A stretch of DNA of 64,000 nucleotides, taken from assembly GCA_018241405.1 (NCBI GenBank), contig JAFEDY010000028.1, forward strand, positions 24,014 through 88,013, written 5' to 3'. Source of the stretch: Pseudomonadota bacterium. Lineage in GTDB: Bacteria; Pseudomonadota; Gammaproteobacteria; Burkholderiales; Burkholderiaceae_C. Below the pieces are notes generated by a model, which made no database searches, was not told where the DNA came from, and saw only the letters and a program-made list of their open reading frames with translations. A program made the position numbers and the translations under genes. This document shows, piece by piece, positions 28,472 through 36,675 of this stretch. The stretch's first letter is position 1, and the number at the start of each line of letters is the position of its first letter.

Positions 28472-30313
28472 ATGGCCCCATCCGCCACCAAGGCAAGCAC
28501 AGCGGGCGGGAACAAGACCCGCGCGCCACGCAAAGCCAAGACACCGTTGACCACCCGTGAAAACCTGTCCGCGCTGATCGCCACCGCCCGCAAGATCCTG
28601 CGCAAGGACAAGGGCCTCAACGGCGACGTGGATCGCCTGCCGCTGCTCACCTGGGTCATGTTCCTCAAGTTCCTCGACGACCTGGAAGTCAAGCACGAAG
28701 AAGAGGCCGAGCTCGACGGCAAACGCTACCAGCCCATCATCGAAGCCCCCTATCGCTGGCGCGACTGGGCCGCCCGCGACGACGGCATCACCGGCGACGA
28801 GCTGCTGGCCTTCATCGGCCAGGAGTTCACCGTGCGCGCCGACGGCAGCGCAGGCCGCGGCCTGTTCGCCTACCTGCGCGGCCTGGCGGGCGAAGGTGAA
28901 AAAGGCAGCCAGCGCGAGGTCATCGCCAACGTGTTCAGGGGCGTGCAGAACCGCATGGTCAGCGGCTACCTGCTGCGCGACATCGTCAACAAGATCAACG
29001 GCATCCACTTCTCGGCCAGCGAGGAGATCCACACCCTCTCGCACCTCTACGAATCCATGCTGCGCGAAATGCGCGACGCCGCCGGCGACGCGGGCGAGTT
29101 CTACACGCCGCGCCCCGTCGTGCGCTTCATGGTGCAGGTCACCGACCCGTGCCTCGATGAGGTGGTGCTCGACCCCGCCTGCGGCACGGGCGGCTTCCTG
29201 GTCGAGGCCTACGACCACATCGCCCCGCAGGTGAGCACGCCCGATCAGCGGCGCAGCCTGCAGCGCGGCACCCTCTACGGCCAGGAGGCCAAGCCGCTGC
29301 CCTACATGCTGGCGCAGATGAACCTGCTGCTGCACGGGCTGGAGGCCCCGCAGATCGCCTACGGCAACACGCTGGACCGGCGGATTCTGGAGATCGGCCA
29401 CGCCGAGCGCGTGGACGTCATCCTCACCAACCCGCCCTTTGGCGGTGAAGAAGAAGTCGGTATCAAGGCCAACTTCCCGCCCAACATGCAGACGGCGGAA
29501 ACCGCGCTGCTGTTCCTGCAGTACATCATGCGCAAGCTGCGCGTGGCGGGGGCCAAGGTACCCGGCGGCCGGCCTGCCGCACGCGGTGGCCGCGCCGCCG
29601 TGGTCGTGCCCAACGGCACCCTGTTTGGCGACGGCATCAGCGCCGTCATCAAGGAGGAGATGCTCAAGGAGTTCAAGCTCCACACCATCGTGCGCCTGCC
29701 GCAGGGCGTGTTCGCCCCGTACACCGACATCCCTGCCAACCTGCTGTTCTTCGAGCGCGGCGGCCCCACCGACACCATCTGGTACTACGAACTGCCGCTG
29801 CCCGAAGGCCGCAAGAAGTACAGCAAGACCGCGCCCCTGCAGTTCGAGGAATTCGCGCAGGCCACGGCATGGTGGAACCACCGCGAAGAAGGGCCGCAGG
29901 CCTGGAAGGTGGACTTTGCCGCCAAACGCGCCGCCGCCATTGAGGCCGCCACGCCGCACTGGCAGCGCGCTGAAGAACAGCGCAACGCCGCCATCGCCCT
30001 GGGCAAACCCATCCGAGCGATGGAGCAGGCCATTCAGGCGGCCGCCCATGGCCAGAAGGCCGGTTTGCAAGATCGCTTGACGACCCTCAAGAGTGAGCAG
30101 GTCGGCCACGAACAAAACGCCAAGTCCGCCCAGGCCGAGGGCGACGCGCTGTACTGGCCGATTTACAACCTCGACCTCAAGAATCCCCACGCCAAGGCCG
30201 GGCTGGAACATGCCGACCCCAAAGACCTGATTGCCGCCATGCGCAGCCACGAGGCCGAGGTGATGCGCCTGCTGGTCGAGATCGAGGCCTTGGTGGCCGA
30301 GGTGCAGGCATGA
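28472..30313 (+). CDS. hsdM: Type I DNA methyltransferase M subunit
   Basis: The 613-aa N6-adenine methyltransferase has a Lys-rich N-terminus, an HsdM N-terminal helical domain (ENLSALIATARKILRKDKGL), the AdoMet motif I DPACGTGGF near 234 and catalytic motif IV NPPFGG near 320. The C-terminal 120 residues form a long Ala/Gln/Glu-rich coiled coil that probably contacts HsdS. It starts 15 bp after hsdR and overlaps the DUF1016 gene by 4 bp (ATGA). It methylates the sequence chosen by HsdS. Confidence 0.96.
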   Translation: MAPSATKASTAGGNKTRAPRKAKTPLTTRENLSALIATARKILRKDKGLNGDVDRLPLLTWVMFLKFLDDLEVKHEEEAELDGKRYQPIIEAPYRWRDWAARDDGITGDELLAFIGQEFTVRADGSAGRGLFAYLRGLAGEGEKGSQREVIANVFRGVQNRMVSGYLLRDIVNKINGIHFSASEEIHTLSHLYESMLREMRDAAGDAGEFYTPRPVVRFMVQVTDPCLDEVVLDPACGTGGFLVEAYDHIAPQVSTPDQRRSLQRGTLYGQEAKPLPYMLAQMNLLLHGLEAPQIAYGNTLDRRILEIGHAERVDVILTNPPFGGEEEVGIKANFPPNMQTAETALLFLQYIMRKLRVAGAKVPGGRPAARGGRAAVVVPNGTLFGDGISAVIKEEMLKEFKLHTIVRLPQGVFAPYTDIPANLLFFERGGPTDTIWYYELPLPEGRKKYSKTAPLQFEEFAQATAWWNHREEGPQAWKVDFAAKRAAAIEAATPHWQRAEEQRNAAIALGKPIRAMEQAIQAAAHGQKAGLQDRLTTLKSEQVGHEQNAKSAQAEGDALYWPIYNLDLKNPHAKAGLEHADPKDLIAAMRSHEAEVMRLLVEIEALVAEVQA

Positions 30314-31503
30314 CCGACGGCACCACCCCCGCCGTGCCGGACCAGGCCCACTACGCCGCCGTTCACACCGACATCGTTGCGCTGCTGGAGTCCGCACGCC
30401 GCGCCGCCGCGCGCAGCGTCAATGCGCTGATGACGGCCAGCTATTGGGAAATTGGCCGGCGCATTGTCGAATTTGAACAGGGCGGACAGGAACGGGCCGC
30501 CTATGGCGAGGCCTTGATGGTGCGGTTGGCAAGCGATTTGAGTGCGCGCTTTGGCCGTGGGTTTTCCAAGCGCAACCTCGAACAAATGCGGCTTTTTTAC
30601 CTGGCTTGGCCCGCCGACCAGATTGCGCAGACGGTGTCTGCGCAATTCGCACCCCCTCAAATTCGCCAGACACCGTCTGGCAGATCCCCCTCCGCCGAGA
30701 ATTCCGAGGCAGTGTCTCGGAACTCGATCAGCCTATCGGCTTTGGCCCAAGCCTTCCCCTTGCCCTGGTCGGCCTACGTGCGCCTGCTTTCGGTGCATAG
30801 CCCGCAGGCCCGCGCCTTCTACGAAGCCGAGGCCCTGCGCTGCGGCTGGTCGGTGCGCCAGCTCGACCGGCAGGTGAACAGCCAGTTCTACGAACGCATT
30901 GCCCTGTCGCGCAACAAGGCCGCCATGCTGCAAAAGGCCGAAGTGGCCGAGCCGGGCGACACCATCACGCCCGAGCAGGCCATCAAAGACCCCTTCGTGC
31001 TCGAATTCCTGGGCCTCAAGGACGCGTATTCCGAGTCCGAGCTGGAAGACGCGCTGATCCAGCACCTGGCCGACTTTCTGCTGGAGCTGGGCGACGACTT
31101 CGCCTTCGTCGGCCGCCAGCGCCGCCTGCGGCTGGACGACAGCTGGTTCCGCATCGACCTGCTGTTCTTTCACCGCAGCTTGAAGTGCCTGCTGGTCATC
31201 GACCTCAAGGTGGGCCAGTTCAGCTACGCCGATGCCGGGCAGATGCACATGTATTTGAACTACGCCCGCCAGCACTGGATGAAGCCCGGCGAGAACCCGC
31301 CCGTGGGCCTGATCCTGTGTGCCGGCAAGGGCGGCAATGAGGCGCACTACGCGCTCGAAGGCCTGTCCAACAAGGTGCTGACGGCGGAATACCGCACGGC
31401 GCTGCCGGATGAAGCGCTGCTGGCCGAGGAGCTGGACAGGACGCGGCGCGAGCTGGAGGCGCGGCGCATTGGGCGCGGCGGGGATGTGGAGGGTGGCGTA
31501 TGA
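30310..31503 (+). CDS. DUF1016 (YhcG-like) PD-(D/E)xK nuclease protein inside the type I operon
   Basis: The 397-aa protein has an N-terminal DUF1016_N helical domain (residues about 15-100, SYWEIGRRIVEFEQGG; FGRGFSKRNLEQMRLFY) and a C-terminal nuclease domain with Asp283 (FRIDLLFFHRSLK) and Asp298-Leu-Lys300, followed by GQFSYADAGQMHMYLNY. Between them (about 105-138) is a Ser/Pro/Gln linker encoded by three palindromes. It overlaps hsdM by 4 bp and hsdS by 4 bp, so it is fully embedded in the operon. YhcG-like nucleases are known near type I systems; the job here may be added restriction. That role is inference. Confidence 0.93.
   Translation: MTDGTTPAVPDQAHYAAVHTDIVALLESARRAAARSVNALMTASYWEIGRRIVEFEQGGQERAAYGEALMVRLASDLSARFGRGFSKRNLEQMRLFYLAWPADQIAQTVSAQFAPPQIRQTPSGRSPSAENSEAVSRNSISLSALAQAFPLPWSAYVRLLSVHSPQARAFYEAEALRCGWSVRQLDRQVNSQFYERIALSRNKAAMLQKAEVAEPGDTITPEQAIKDPFVLEFLGLKDAYSESELEDALIQHLADFLLELGDDFAFVGRQRRLRLDDSWFRIDLLFFHRSLKCLLVIDLKVGQFSYADAGQMHMYLNYARQHWMKPGENPPVGLILCAGKGGNEAHYALEGLSNKVLTAEYRTALPDEALLAEELDRTRRELEARRIGRGGDVEGGV
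30622..30722. repeat. Three successive in-frame palindromes in the DUF1016 gene
   Basis: Palindrome 1 (30622-30646) has perfect 11-bp arms (ATTGCGCAGAC / GTCTGCGCAAT) around GGT. Palindrome 2 (30665-30681) has 7-bp arms GCCAGAC / GTCTGGC around ACC. Palindrome 3 (30702-30722) has TTCCGAGGC / GTCTCGGAA around AGT, with one mismatch in 9. All share an AGAC-N3-GTCT-like core but different flanks, so the family looks duplicated with compensating changes. They encode QTVSAQ, QTPSGR and EAVSRN in the linker. Confidence 0.9.
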
Positions 31504-32663
31504 AGGCGTGGCCCAAAGTCGCACTGGGCGAGTTGCTCCAGCGCTCCGATGAGCCCGCGGTGATCGATCCGGCTGCCGAATATCACGAAGTCACCATCAA
31601 GCTGTGGGGCAAAGGTGTCATCAGCCGAGGCAAGGTTTCGGGCAGCAACGTCGTATCGGTTCGCCACGTTGTGCGGGCCAACCAACTGATCCTGTCGAAG
31701 ATCGATGCGCGCAATGGCGCGATTGGCCTGGTGCCGCGGGAGCTTGACGGCGCGATCGTCAGCAACGACTTCCCCTCATTCCAGTTTCGCGATCCAAGCC
31801 GGTGCGATGCGACATACATGGGTTGGCTGGTGCGGTCATCGCCCTTCGTTGAACTGTGCAAGGCAGCCAGCGAAGGCACCACCAACCGGGTGCGCATCAA
31901 GGAAGATCGTTTTCTTGACCAGCGGATTGCGCTTCCGCCGCTCGCCGAACAACAGGCCCTCGTCGCCCGCCTCAACGCGCTGGCCGAGAAAACCCGGCAG
32001 GTCGAAGCGCATCTGGATGCCGTGGAGCGCAATGCCGAGCACCTGCTGGCCCTGCGCTTTCGCGATGCCATTGCCCATGCGCCGCTGCGGGCGATGGCAG
32101 AAGTAGCGCCGTTGGCGCGTCGTGAAGTCACCATCGACCCCAAGAAGAGCTACACCGAGCTGGGCGTGCGCAGCTTCTATAAAGGCGCATTCCACCGGCG
32201 CACCGTGCCAGGTTCGGACTTCTCGTGGCAGGGCCTGTACCGCATCCAGGCCGGTGATCTGATCTTCAGCAACATCATGGCGTGGGAGCAAGCCATTGCC
32301 ATTGCGCAACCCGAGGACGATGGTTGTGTCGGCAACCATCGCATGCTCACTTGCGAGGCCAATGCAGAACTCGTGATGCCCGGCTTTCTCTGGTACTACT
32401 TCACCACCGATGAGGGTTTTGCAAAAATCTACGCCGCATCGCCGGGGACAGCCGCCCGCAACCGAACCATGACGGCTCCGGCGCTGATGGCCATCGAAGT
32501 CCCCACACCGCCACTGGCCGCGCAGCAATCCTTCGACCGCCTGCAAGCCGATGTCGCCGCGCTGAAAGCCAGGCACAGCGCCATCCGCCAGGCCAACGCC
32601 GCGCTGCTGCCCGCGACGCTGGAGCGGGTGTTTGGCGCCGCTCACACGGACGCCTGCCGGTGA
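31500..32663 (+). CDS. hsdS: Type I specificity subunit
   Basis: The 387-aa HsdS has two target-recognition domains. The first is about 1-150 (ending IALPPLAEQQALVARLNAL), followed by a conserved spacer helix (about 158-190). The second is about 195-345, ending VPTPPLAAQQSFDRLQADVAAL with a second helix. The two half-sequences IALPPLAEQQ and VPTPPLAAQQ show the usual internal repeat. It reads the two halves of a bipartite DNA site. The start overlaps the DUF1016 stop (ATGA). It looks intact, and the target cannot be predicted here. Confidence 0.94.
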   Translation: MKAWPKVALGELLQRSDEPAVIDPAAEYHEVTIKLWGKGVISRGKVSGSNVVSVRHVVRANQLILSKIDARNGAIGLVPRELDGAIVSNDFPSFQFRDPSRCDATYMGWLVRSSPFVELCKAASEGTTNRVRIKEDRFLDQRIALPPLAEQQALVARLNALAEKTRQVEAHLDAVERNAEHLLALRFRDAIAHAPLRAMAEVAPLARREVTIDPKKSYTELGVRSFYKGAFHRRTVPGSDFSWQGLYRIQAGDLIFSNIMAWEQAIAIAQPEDDGCVGNHRMLTCEANAELVMPGFLWYYFTTDEGFAKIYAASPGTAARNRTMTAPALMAIEVPTPPLAAQQSFDRLQADVAALKARHSAIRQANAALLPATLERVFGAAHTDACR

Positions 32664-32699
32664 CTGCCCGTGCCTACGGCACAAAAGGCCCGGTTCACT

Positions 32700-32753
32700 A
32701 TCAAAAACAGAGCTGTTTGCGCTTGTCAAATAAGCGCTGGAGGCCTTTTTATT
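32700..32753 (+). repeat. Dispersed intergenic hairpin element, copy 3
   Basis: ATCAAAAACAGAGCTGTT leads into arm GCGCTT, loop GTCAAAT and arm AAGCGC (perfect), then TGGAGGCC and TTTTTATT. The T-run after the stem could let this copy act as a terminator for the restriction operon. It lies between convergent hsdS and Bug genes. Confidence 0.88.
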
Positions 32754-32799
32754 CTCAAATGGCGATGCCTGTTGTCCAGGCCATCCCCGCGAAAGCGCC

Positions 32800-33783
32800 T
32801 CACCCCGCCGTAATCCCCGCCGTCTTGATCACCTTGGCCCACTTGGCAATCTCGGCGCGCAGGAAGTCGCGCAGCTCCTGTTGCGTGCCGGGCGCGGCCT
32901 CGGCGCCTATGTCCAGCAGGCGCTGGCGCACGGCGGGGTCTTTGAAGGCGGTGTTGAAGTCGGCGTTGATCTTGTCCAGCACGGGCTGCGGCGTCTTGGC
33001 GGGGGCGAACAGGGCCGTCCAGGAATAGGCCTCGTAGCCGGGCAGGCCGGCCTCGGCCGCGCTGGGCACGTCGGGCAGCATGGCCGAGCGCTTCTTGCTG
33101 GCCACGGCCAGCACCTTGACGCGGCCGGCCTTGATCTGCGGCAGCGCGGTGGGCGCGTCGGCAAACATGATCTGCACCTGGCCGCCCAGCAGGTCGTTCA
33201 TGGCCGGGGCGCTGCCCTTGTAGGGCACATGCTGCAGCTTGGTACCGGCCTCCATGTTGAACAGCTCGCCCGCCAGGTGGGTGCCGCCGCCGTTGCCCGA
33301 TGAGGCATAGCTCAGGTTGCTGCCCGGCTTCTTGGCCAGGGCGATCAGCTCCTGCACGGTGCTCACCGGCACCGAGGGGTGGACCACGATGAACACCGGG
33401 AACATGGCGGCGAAGCTGATGGGGGCGAAGTCTTTTTCGATGTCGTAGGGCAGGTTGCCCATCAGCGTGGGGTTGACCGAGTGGTGGATGGCGCCCATGA
33501 ACAGGGTGTAGCCGTCGGGCGCCTCGCGCGCCGCGGCCTGGGCGCCGACCACGCCGCCGGCGCCGGCGCGGTTGTCGATGACGGTGGGTGTCTTCCAGAT
33601 TTCGCCCAGCTTCACGCTTGCGGCGCGGGCGGTGGTGTCCACCGGGCCGCCGGGCGGGAAGGGCACGATGAAGCGCACGGGCTTGGTGGGCCAGGCATCA
33701 AAGGCCAGGGCGGCAAAGGGTTGCGTGGCGGCGGCGAGCAGGCCGGCGGCGACCACGTTGCGGCGTGTCAGGTGGATGCTCAT
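32800..33783 (-). CDS. Bug/TctC-type binding protein
   Basis: The 327-aa protein has an N-terminal signal (HLTRRNVVAAGLLAAATQPFAALA) and Bug motifs WPTKPVRFIVPFPPGGPVDTTAR, VIDNRAGAGGVVGAQ, SYASSGNGGGTHLAGELF and HVPYKGSAPAMNDLLGGQVQIMF. AAGGAGACAACCC precedes the ATG at 33783; upstream in-frame codons lie inside the acyl-CoA synthetase and are rejected. It is the last gene of a minus-strand Bug/acyl-CoA synthetase/Bug operon, so it likely binds the same acid that the ligase activates. Confidence 0.93.
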   Translation of the reverse strand: MSIHLTRRNVVAAGLLAAATQPFAALAFDAWPTKPVRFIVPFPPGGPVDTTARAASVKLGEIWKTPTVIDNRAGAGGVVGAQAAAREAPDGYTLFMGAIHHSVNPTLMGNLPYDIEKDFAPISFAAMFPVFIVVHPSVPVSTVQELIALAKKPGSNLSYASSGNGGGTHLAGELFNMEAGTKLQHVPYKGSAPAMNDLLGGQVQIMFADAPTALPQIKAGRVKVLAVASKKRSAMLPDVPSAAEAGLPGYEAYSWTALFAPAKTPQPVLDKINADFNTAFKDPAVRQRLLDIGAEAAPGTQQELRDFLRAEIAKWAKVIKTAGITAG

Positions 33784-33799
33784 GGGTTGTCTCCTTGCA

Positions 33800-35308
33800 T
33801 CAAATGCGGGCGGCTTGCTCTTGCAATTGGCGCTTGAGCACCTTGCCGTTGTGGCTGGTGGGCAGCTCGGGCAGCACGACGATGTGGCTGGGCTGCTTGT
33901 AGGGCGCGAGCTGCTCGCGCAGGCGCGTGCGGGCCGCGACCTCGTCAAAACTGGCGCCAGGGCTGAGTTCGACGAAGGCGATGACCTCCTCGTTGCCGTC
34001 GCCCTCGGGGCGGCCGACGACGGCGCTGCGCTGCACGCCGGGCAGCTGGTTCAGCGCCAGCTCGACCTCGGCCGGATAGACGTTGAAGCCCGAGCGGATG
34101 ATCATCTCCTTGAGCCGCCCGACGACGAACAGCGCGCCATCGGCATGCAGCTCGCCCAGGTCGCCGCTGGCGTACCAGCCGCCGTCGCGCATCACGGCCT
34201 TTGTGGCCTGCGGGTCGCGGAAATAGCCGCGCATCAGGCCGCGGCCGCGCATCCACAGCTCGCCGCGCTGGCCCAGGGGCAGGGGCTGGCCGCTGGCCGG
34301 GTCGGTGACCTGCACCTCGGCATCCTCGACCACATAGCCCACGCTGGTGTCGGGGCGCTGTTCGCCCAGGCGCGTGAGGTGCACCGAGCCCGCGTATTCC
34401 GACAGGCCGTAGCCGTGGTGCAGCGCCTGGCCGAAGGCGGCTTCGACGCGCGTTTTGAGCGTCAGATCCAGCGGGCCGGCGCCGGTGTAGACATAGCGCA
34501 GTGTCGGCGCCGCGGGGTGGGCTATGCCGCTTTCCTGCAGATGGGCCAGCAGGCGCGAGAACAGCGCGGGCGGGCCCTGCAGCTGCGTGATGCCGTGGTG
34601 CGCCAACGCGTCGAGCAGATCCGCCGGGTCGAACTGCGGGCGCAGCACCAGCTGCGCGCCGGCATACAGCGAGGTGAGCAGCACGGTGGCCAGGCCGAAG
34701 ATATGCGTCATGGGCACGAAGGCGTAGCAGCGGTCCTGCGGGCCCAGGGCGCGCGACGCGGCCGAGACGCGGGCGAAGTGGATCAGCGCCTCGTGCGTGA
34801 CCATGACGCCCTTGGGCGCGCCGGTGGTGCCGGAGGTGAAGATCAGCGCCGCCACCTCATCCTGCAGCGGCGGCGGCTCCACGGTGGCCGCCGTGCGCGG
34901 GGCGCCATGCTGCATGCCGGAGAGCACGCTGTCCACGGCGGCATGGCGCGCGGCATGGGCGGCGGCGGCGCGCGAGCTGCTGGCCGTGAAGTACAGCAGG
35001 CGCGCGTCGGCCTTCTCGGCAAAGGCATCGACCTCGCCCGGCGCCATGCGCGCGTTCACGCCGCAGGACCAGGCGCCCACGCGGCTGCAGGCCAGGATCA
35101 GCGCGGCATGCTCGGGGCAGTTTTCGGCCACGACCAGCACGCGGTCGCCGGCGCGCACGCCAAGCCGGCGCAGCTCGGCCTCGGCCGCGTCGGTCAGCGC
35201 GCCCAGGTCGGCAAAGCGCAGGCTGCGGCCGTCCGGCAGATGGATGAAGGGCTGCTGCGGCGCCTCGGCCAGCCAGCGGTCCAGCAGCTCGTGGATGCGT
35301 TCTGCCAT
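33800..35308 (-). CDS. AMP-dependent acyl-CoA synthetase (class I adenylate-forming)
   Basis: The 502-aa ligase activates a carboxylic acid to its CoA thioester. Core motifs are FTSGTTGAPKGVMVTHEAL (A3 P-loop), YGLSEYAGSVHL (A5), ASGDLGELHADGALFVVGRLKEMIIRSGFNVYPAEVE (A7-A8 hinge) and the A10 lysine in SHNGKVLKRQLQ. It starts 1 bp after the stop of the upstream Bug gene and ends 16 bp before the next, which ties a CoA ligase to two binding proteins. The substrate is not evident. Confidence 0.93.
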   Translation of the reverse strand: MAERIHELLDRWLAEAPQQPFIHLPDGRSLRFADLGALTDAAEAELRRLGVRAGDRVLVVAENCPEHAALILACSRVGAWSCGVNARMAPGEVDAFAEKADARLLYFTASSSRAAAAHAARHAAVDSVLSGMQHGAPRTAATVEPPPLQDEVAALIFTSGTTGAPKGVMVTHEALIHFARVSAASRALGPQDRCYAFVPMTHIFGLATVLLTSLYAGAQLVLRPQFDPADLLDALAHHGITQLQGPPALFSRLLAHLQESGIAHPAAPTLRYVYTGAGPLDLTLKTRVEAAFGQALHHGYGLSEYAGSVHLTRLGEQRPDTSVGYVVEDAEVQVTDPASGQPLPLGQRGELWMRGRGLMRGYFRDPQATKAVMRDGGWYASGDLGELHADGALFVVGRLKEMIIRSGFNVYPAEVELALNQLPGVQRSAVVGRPEGDGNEEVIAFVELSPGASFDEVAARTRLREQLAPYKQPSHIVVLPELPTSHNGKVLKRQLQEQAARI

Positions 35309-35309
35309 G

Positions 35310-36290
35310 TCAGTCCACCGTGATGCCCTGCGTCACCGTGGCCCACATGGCGCGCTCCTTGGCGGCGCGCTCGGCCAGCGTTTGGGGGCTGCCGGTCCAC
35401 TCGTCGTAGCCCAGTTCCTTGTAGCGCTTCTTCAGATCCGGCTGGGCCAGGGCGGCGTTCACGGCCTTGTTGAGTTTGGCGAGCAGCTCGGGCGCCATGC
35501 CCTTGGGGCCGTAGATGCCGTACCAGCCGCCCACGTCAAAGCCCTTCAAACCCTCGATGCCCGATTCGGCAAAGGTGGGCACGTCGGGCAGCGCGGCGTT
35601 GCGCTGCGGCGATGTGACGGCCAGCGCGCGCACCTTGCCCGCGTGGACGTAGTTACTGGCGGTGCTGATGATGTCCAGCATCATGTTGAGCTGGCCGCCG
35701 ATCACGTCCGTCATGGCCGGTGCGTTGCCCTTGTAGGGAATGTGGTTCATCTCTATGCCGCTGCGGCGCGCAAACAGCAGCGCGCCCAGGTGGTTGGACG
35801 CGCCCACGCCGGCCGAGCCATAGGCCAGCTTGCCCGGGTTGGCCTTGGCGTAGGCGACGAGCTCCTGCAGGTTTTTGTAGGGCTCGCTGTTGTTCACCAC
35901 CAGCAGGTTGTAGTAGCTCAGGATGGGCGCCACCGGCGCCAGATCCTTGGCCGGGTCGAACGGCATCTTGCTCATCACATTGGGGCTGATGGTGATGGTG
36001 GGGCTGGCGGCAAACCACAGCGTCAGGCCGTCGGGCTTGGCGCGCACCACCTCGCTGCCGGCAATGGTGGCGTTGGCGCCGGTCTTGTTTTCCACCATCA
36101 CGGTGGTGTTCAGCTCCTTGGCCAGCGCCTGGCCAAACAGGCGCGCACCCTGGTCCACGGGGCCGCCCGCGGCATAGCCGACGATGAGGCGCACAGGCTG
36201 ACCCTCTTGCGCCAGGGCGGGCAGCGGCGCCAGGGCCAGGGGCGTGAGGGTCAGCGCGGCAATGGCCAGGCGGCGGGTCATCTGGGGCAT
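35310..36290 (-). CDS. Bug/TctC-type binding protein
   Basis: The 326-aa protein has a signal peptide (LAIAALTLTPLALAPLPALAQ) then VRLIVGYAAGGPVDQGARLFGQ, MVENKTGANATIAGSEVV, AYGSAGVGASNHLGALLF, HIPYKGNAPAMTDVIGGQLN and GKVRALAVTSPQRN. GGAGACACCC precedes the ATG at 36290. It is the first gene of the minus-strand operon and stands head to head with another Bug gene at 36676. The two are clearly different sequences, so probably bind different ligands. Confidence 0.93.
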   Translation of the reverse strand: MPQMTRRLAIAALTLTPLALAPLPALAQEGQPVRLIVGYAAGGPVDQGARLFGQALAKELNTTVMVENKTGANATIAGSEVVRAKPDGLTLWFAASPTITISPNVMSKMPFDPAKDLAPVAPILSYYNLLVVNNSEPYKNLQELVAYAKANPGKLAYGSAGVGASNHLGALLFARRSGIEMNHIPYKGNAPAMTDVIGGQLNMMLDIISTASNYVHAGKVRALAVTSPQRNAALPDVPTFAESGIEGLKGFDVGGWYGIYGPKGMAPELLAKLNKAVNAALAQPDLKKRYKELGYDEWTGSPQTLAERAAKERAMWATVTQGITVD

Positions 36291-36675
36291 GGGTGTCTCC
36301 GGTGTAGGTGGTGGTGGCCGTCGTATGCGGCCTTGTGCCACGCATGGTGGACGCGCACCCCTGCCCTGTGAATCTGCTTTTGCCAAAGAGGCGCTTTGCG
36401 CGCCATTAAGAGCGCGGCAGCCAACTACTGTCAGATTGCAGGTTTTTATAGCACCTGACGCTTGATGGACAAGCGCTGGAGCCCTATTTGATCGCAAGGC
36501 AACGACCTCAAACATTCGATCAGCGAATGATGAAATGGCTTTTCTATATTGGACGGTTCAGGCCCGCCTTCCTAGACTGCATCGCACGGCGCCCATGCAG
36601 CGGACCCAAGCCTGCACATGCATGGCGCCGCGCCACGACACGACACAAAACTTCCCTTCCCAGGAGCCAGGAGAC
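36291..36675. promoter_or_regulatory. 385-bp spacer between two divergent Bug genes
   Basis: No gene is seen. It contains hairpin element copy 4 (36443-36491). A sigma70-like pair TTGGAC (36549-36554) and TAGACT (36573-36578), 18 bp apart, points toward the 36676 gene. It is followed by the ribosome site GGAGCCAGGAGAC. An AT-rich stretch at about 36500-36550 surrounds the -35 box. No regulator gene is adjacent. Confidence 0.45.
36443..36491 (+). repeat. Dispersed intergenic hairpin element, copy 4
   Basis: TTTTTATAGCACCTG is followed by arm ACGCTT, loop GATGGAC and arm AAGCGC, then TGGAGCCC and TATTTGATCG. The outer base pair of the stem is lost. This copy is in a divergent promoter region, so a pure terminator role does not explain the family. 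Confidence 0.85.

Noticed and set aside
26579-30397. A 1272-codon open frame on the minus strand across hsdR and hsdM
   Set aside because: It is exactly antisense to two well-supported genes, its sequence is rich in His/Arg/Gly with no domain, and long antisense frames are expected in GC-rich DNA.
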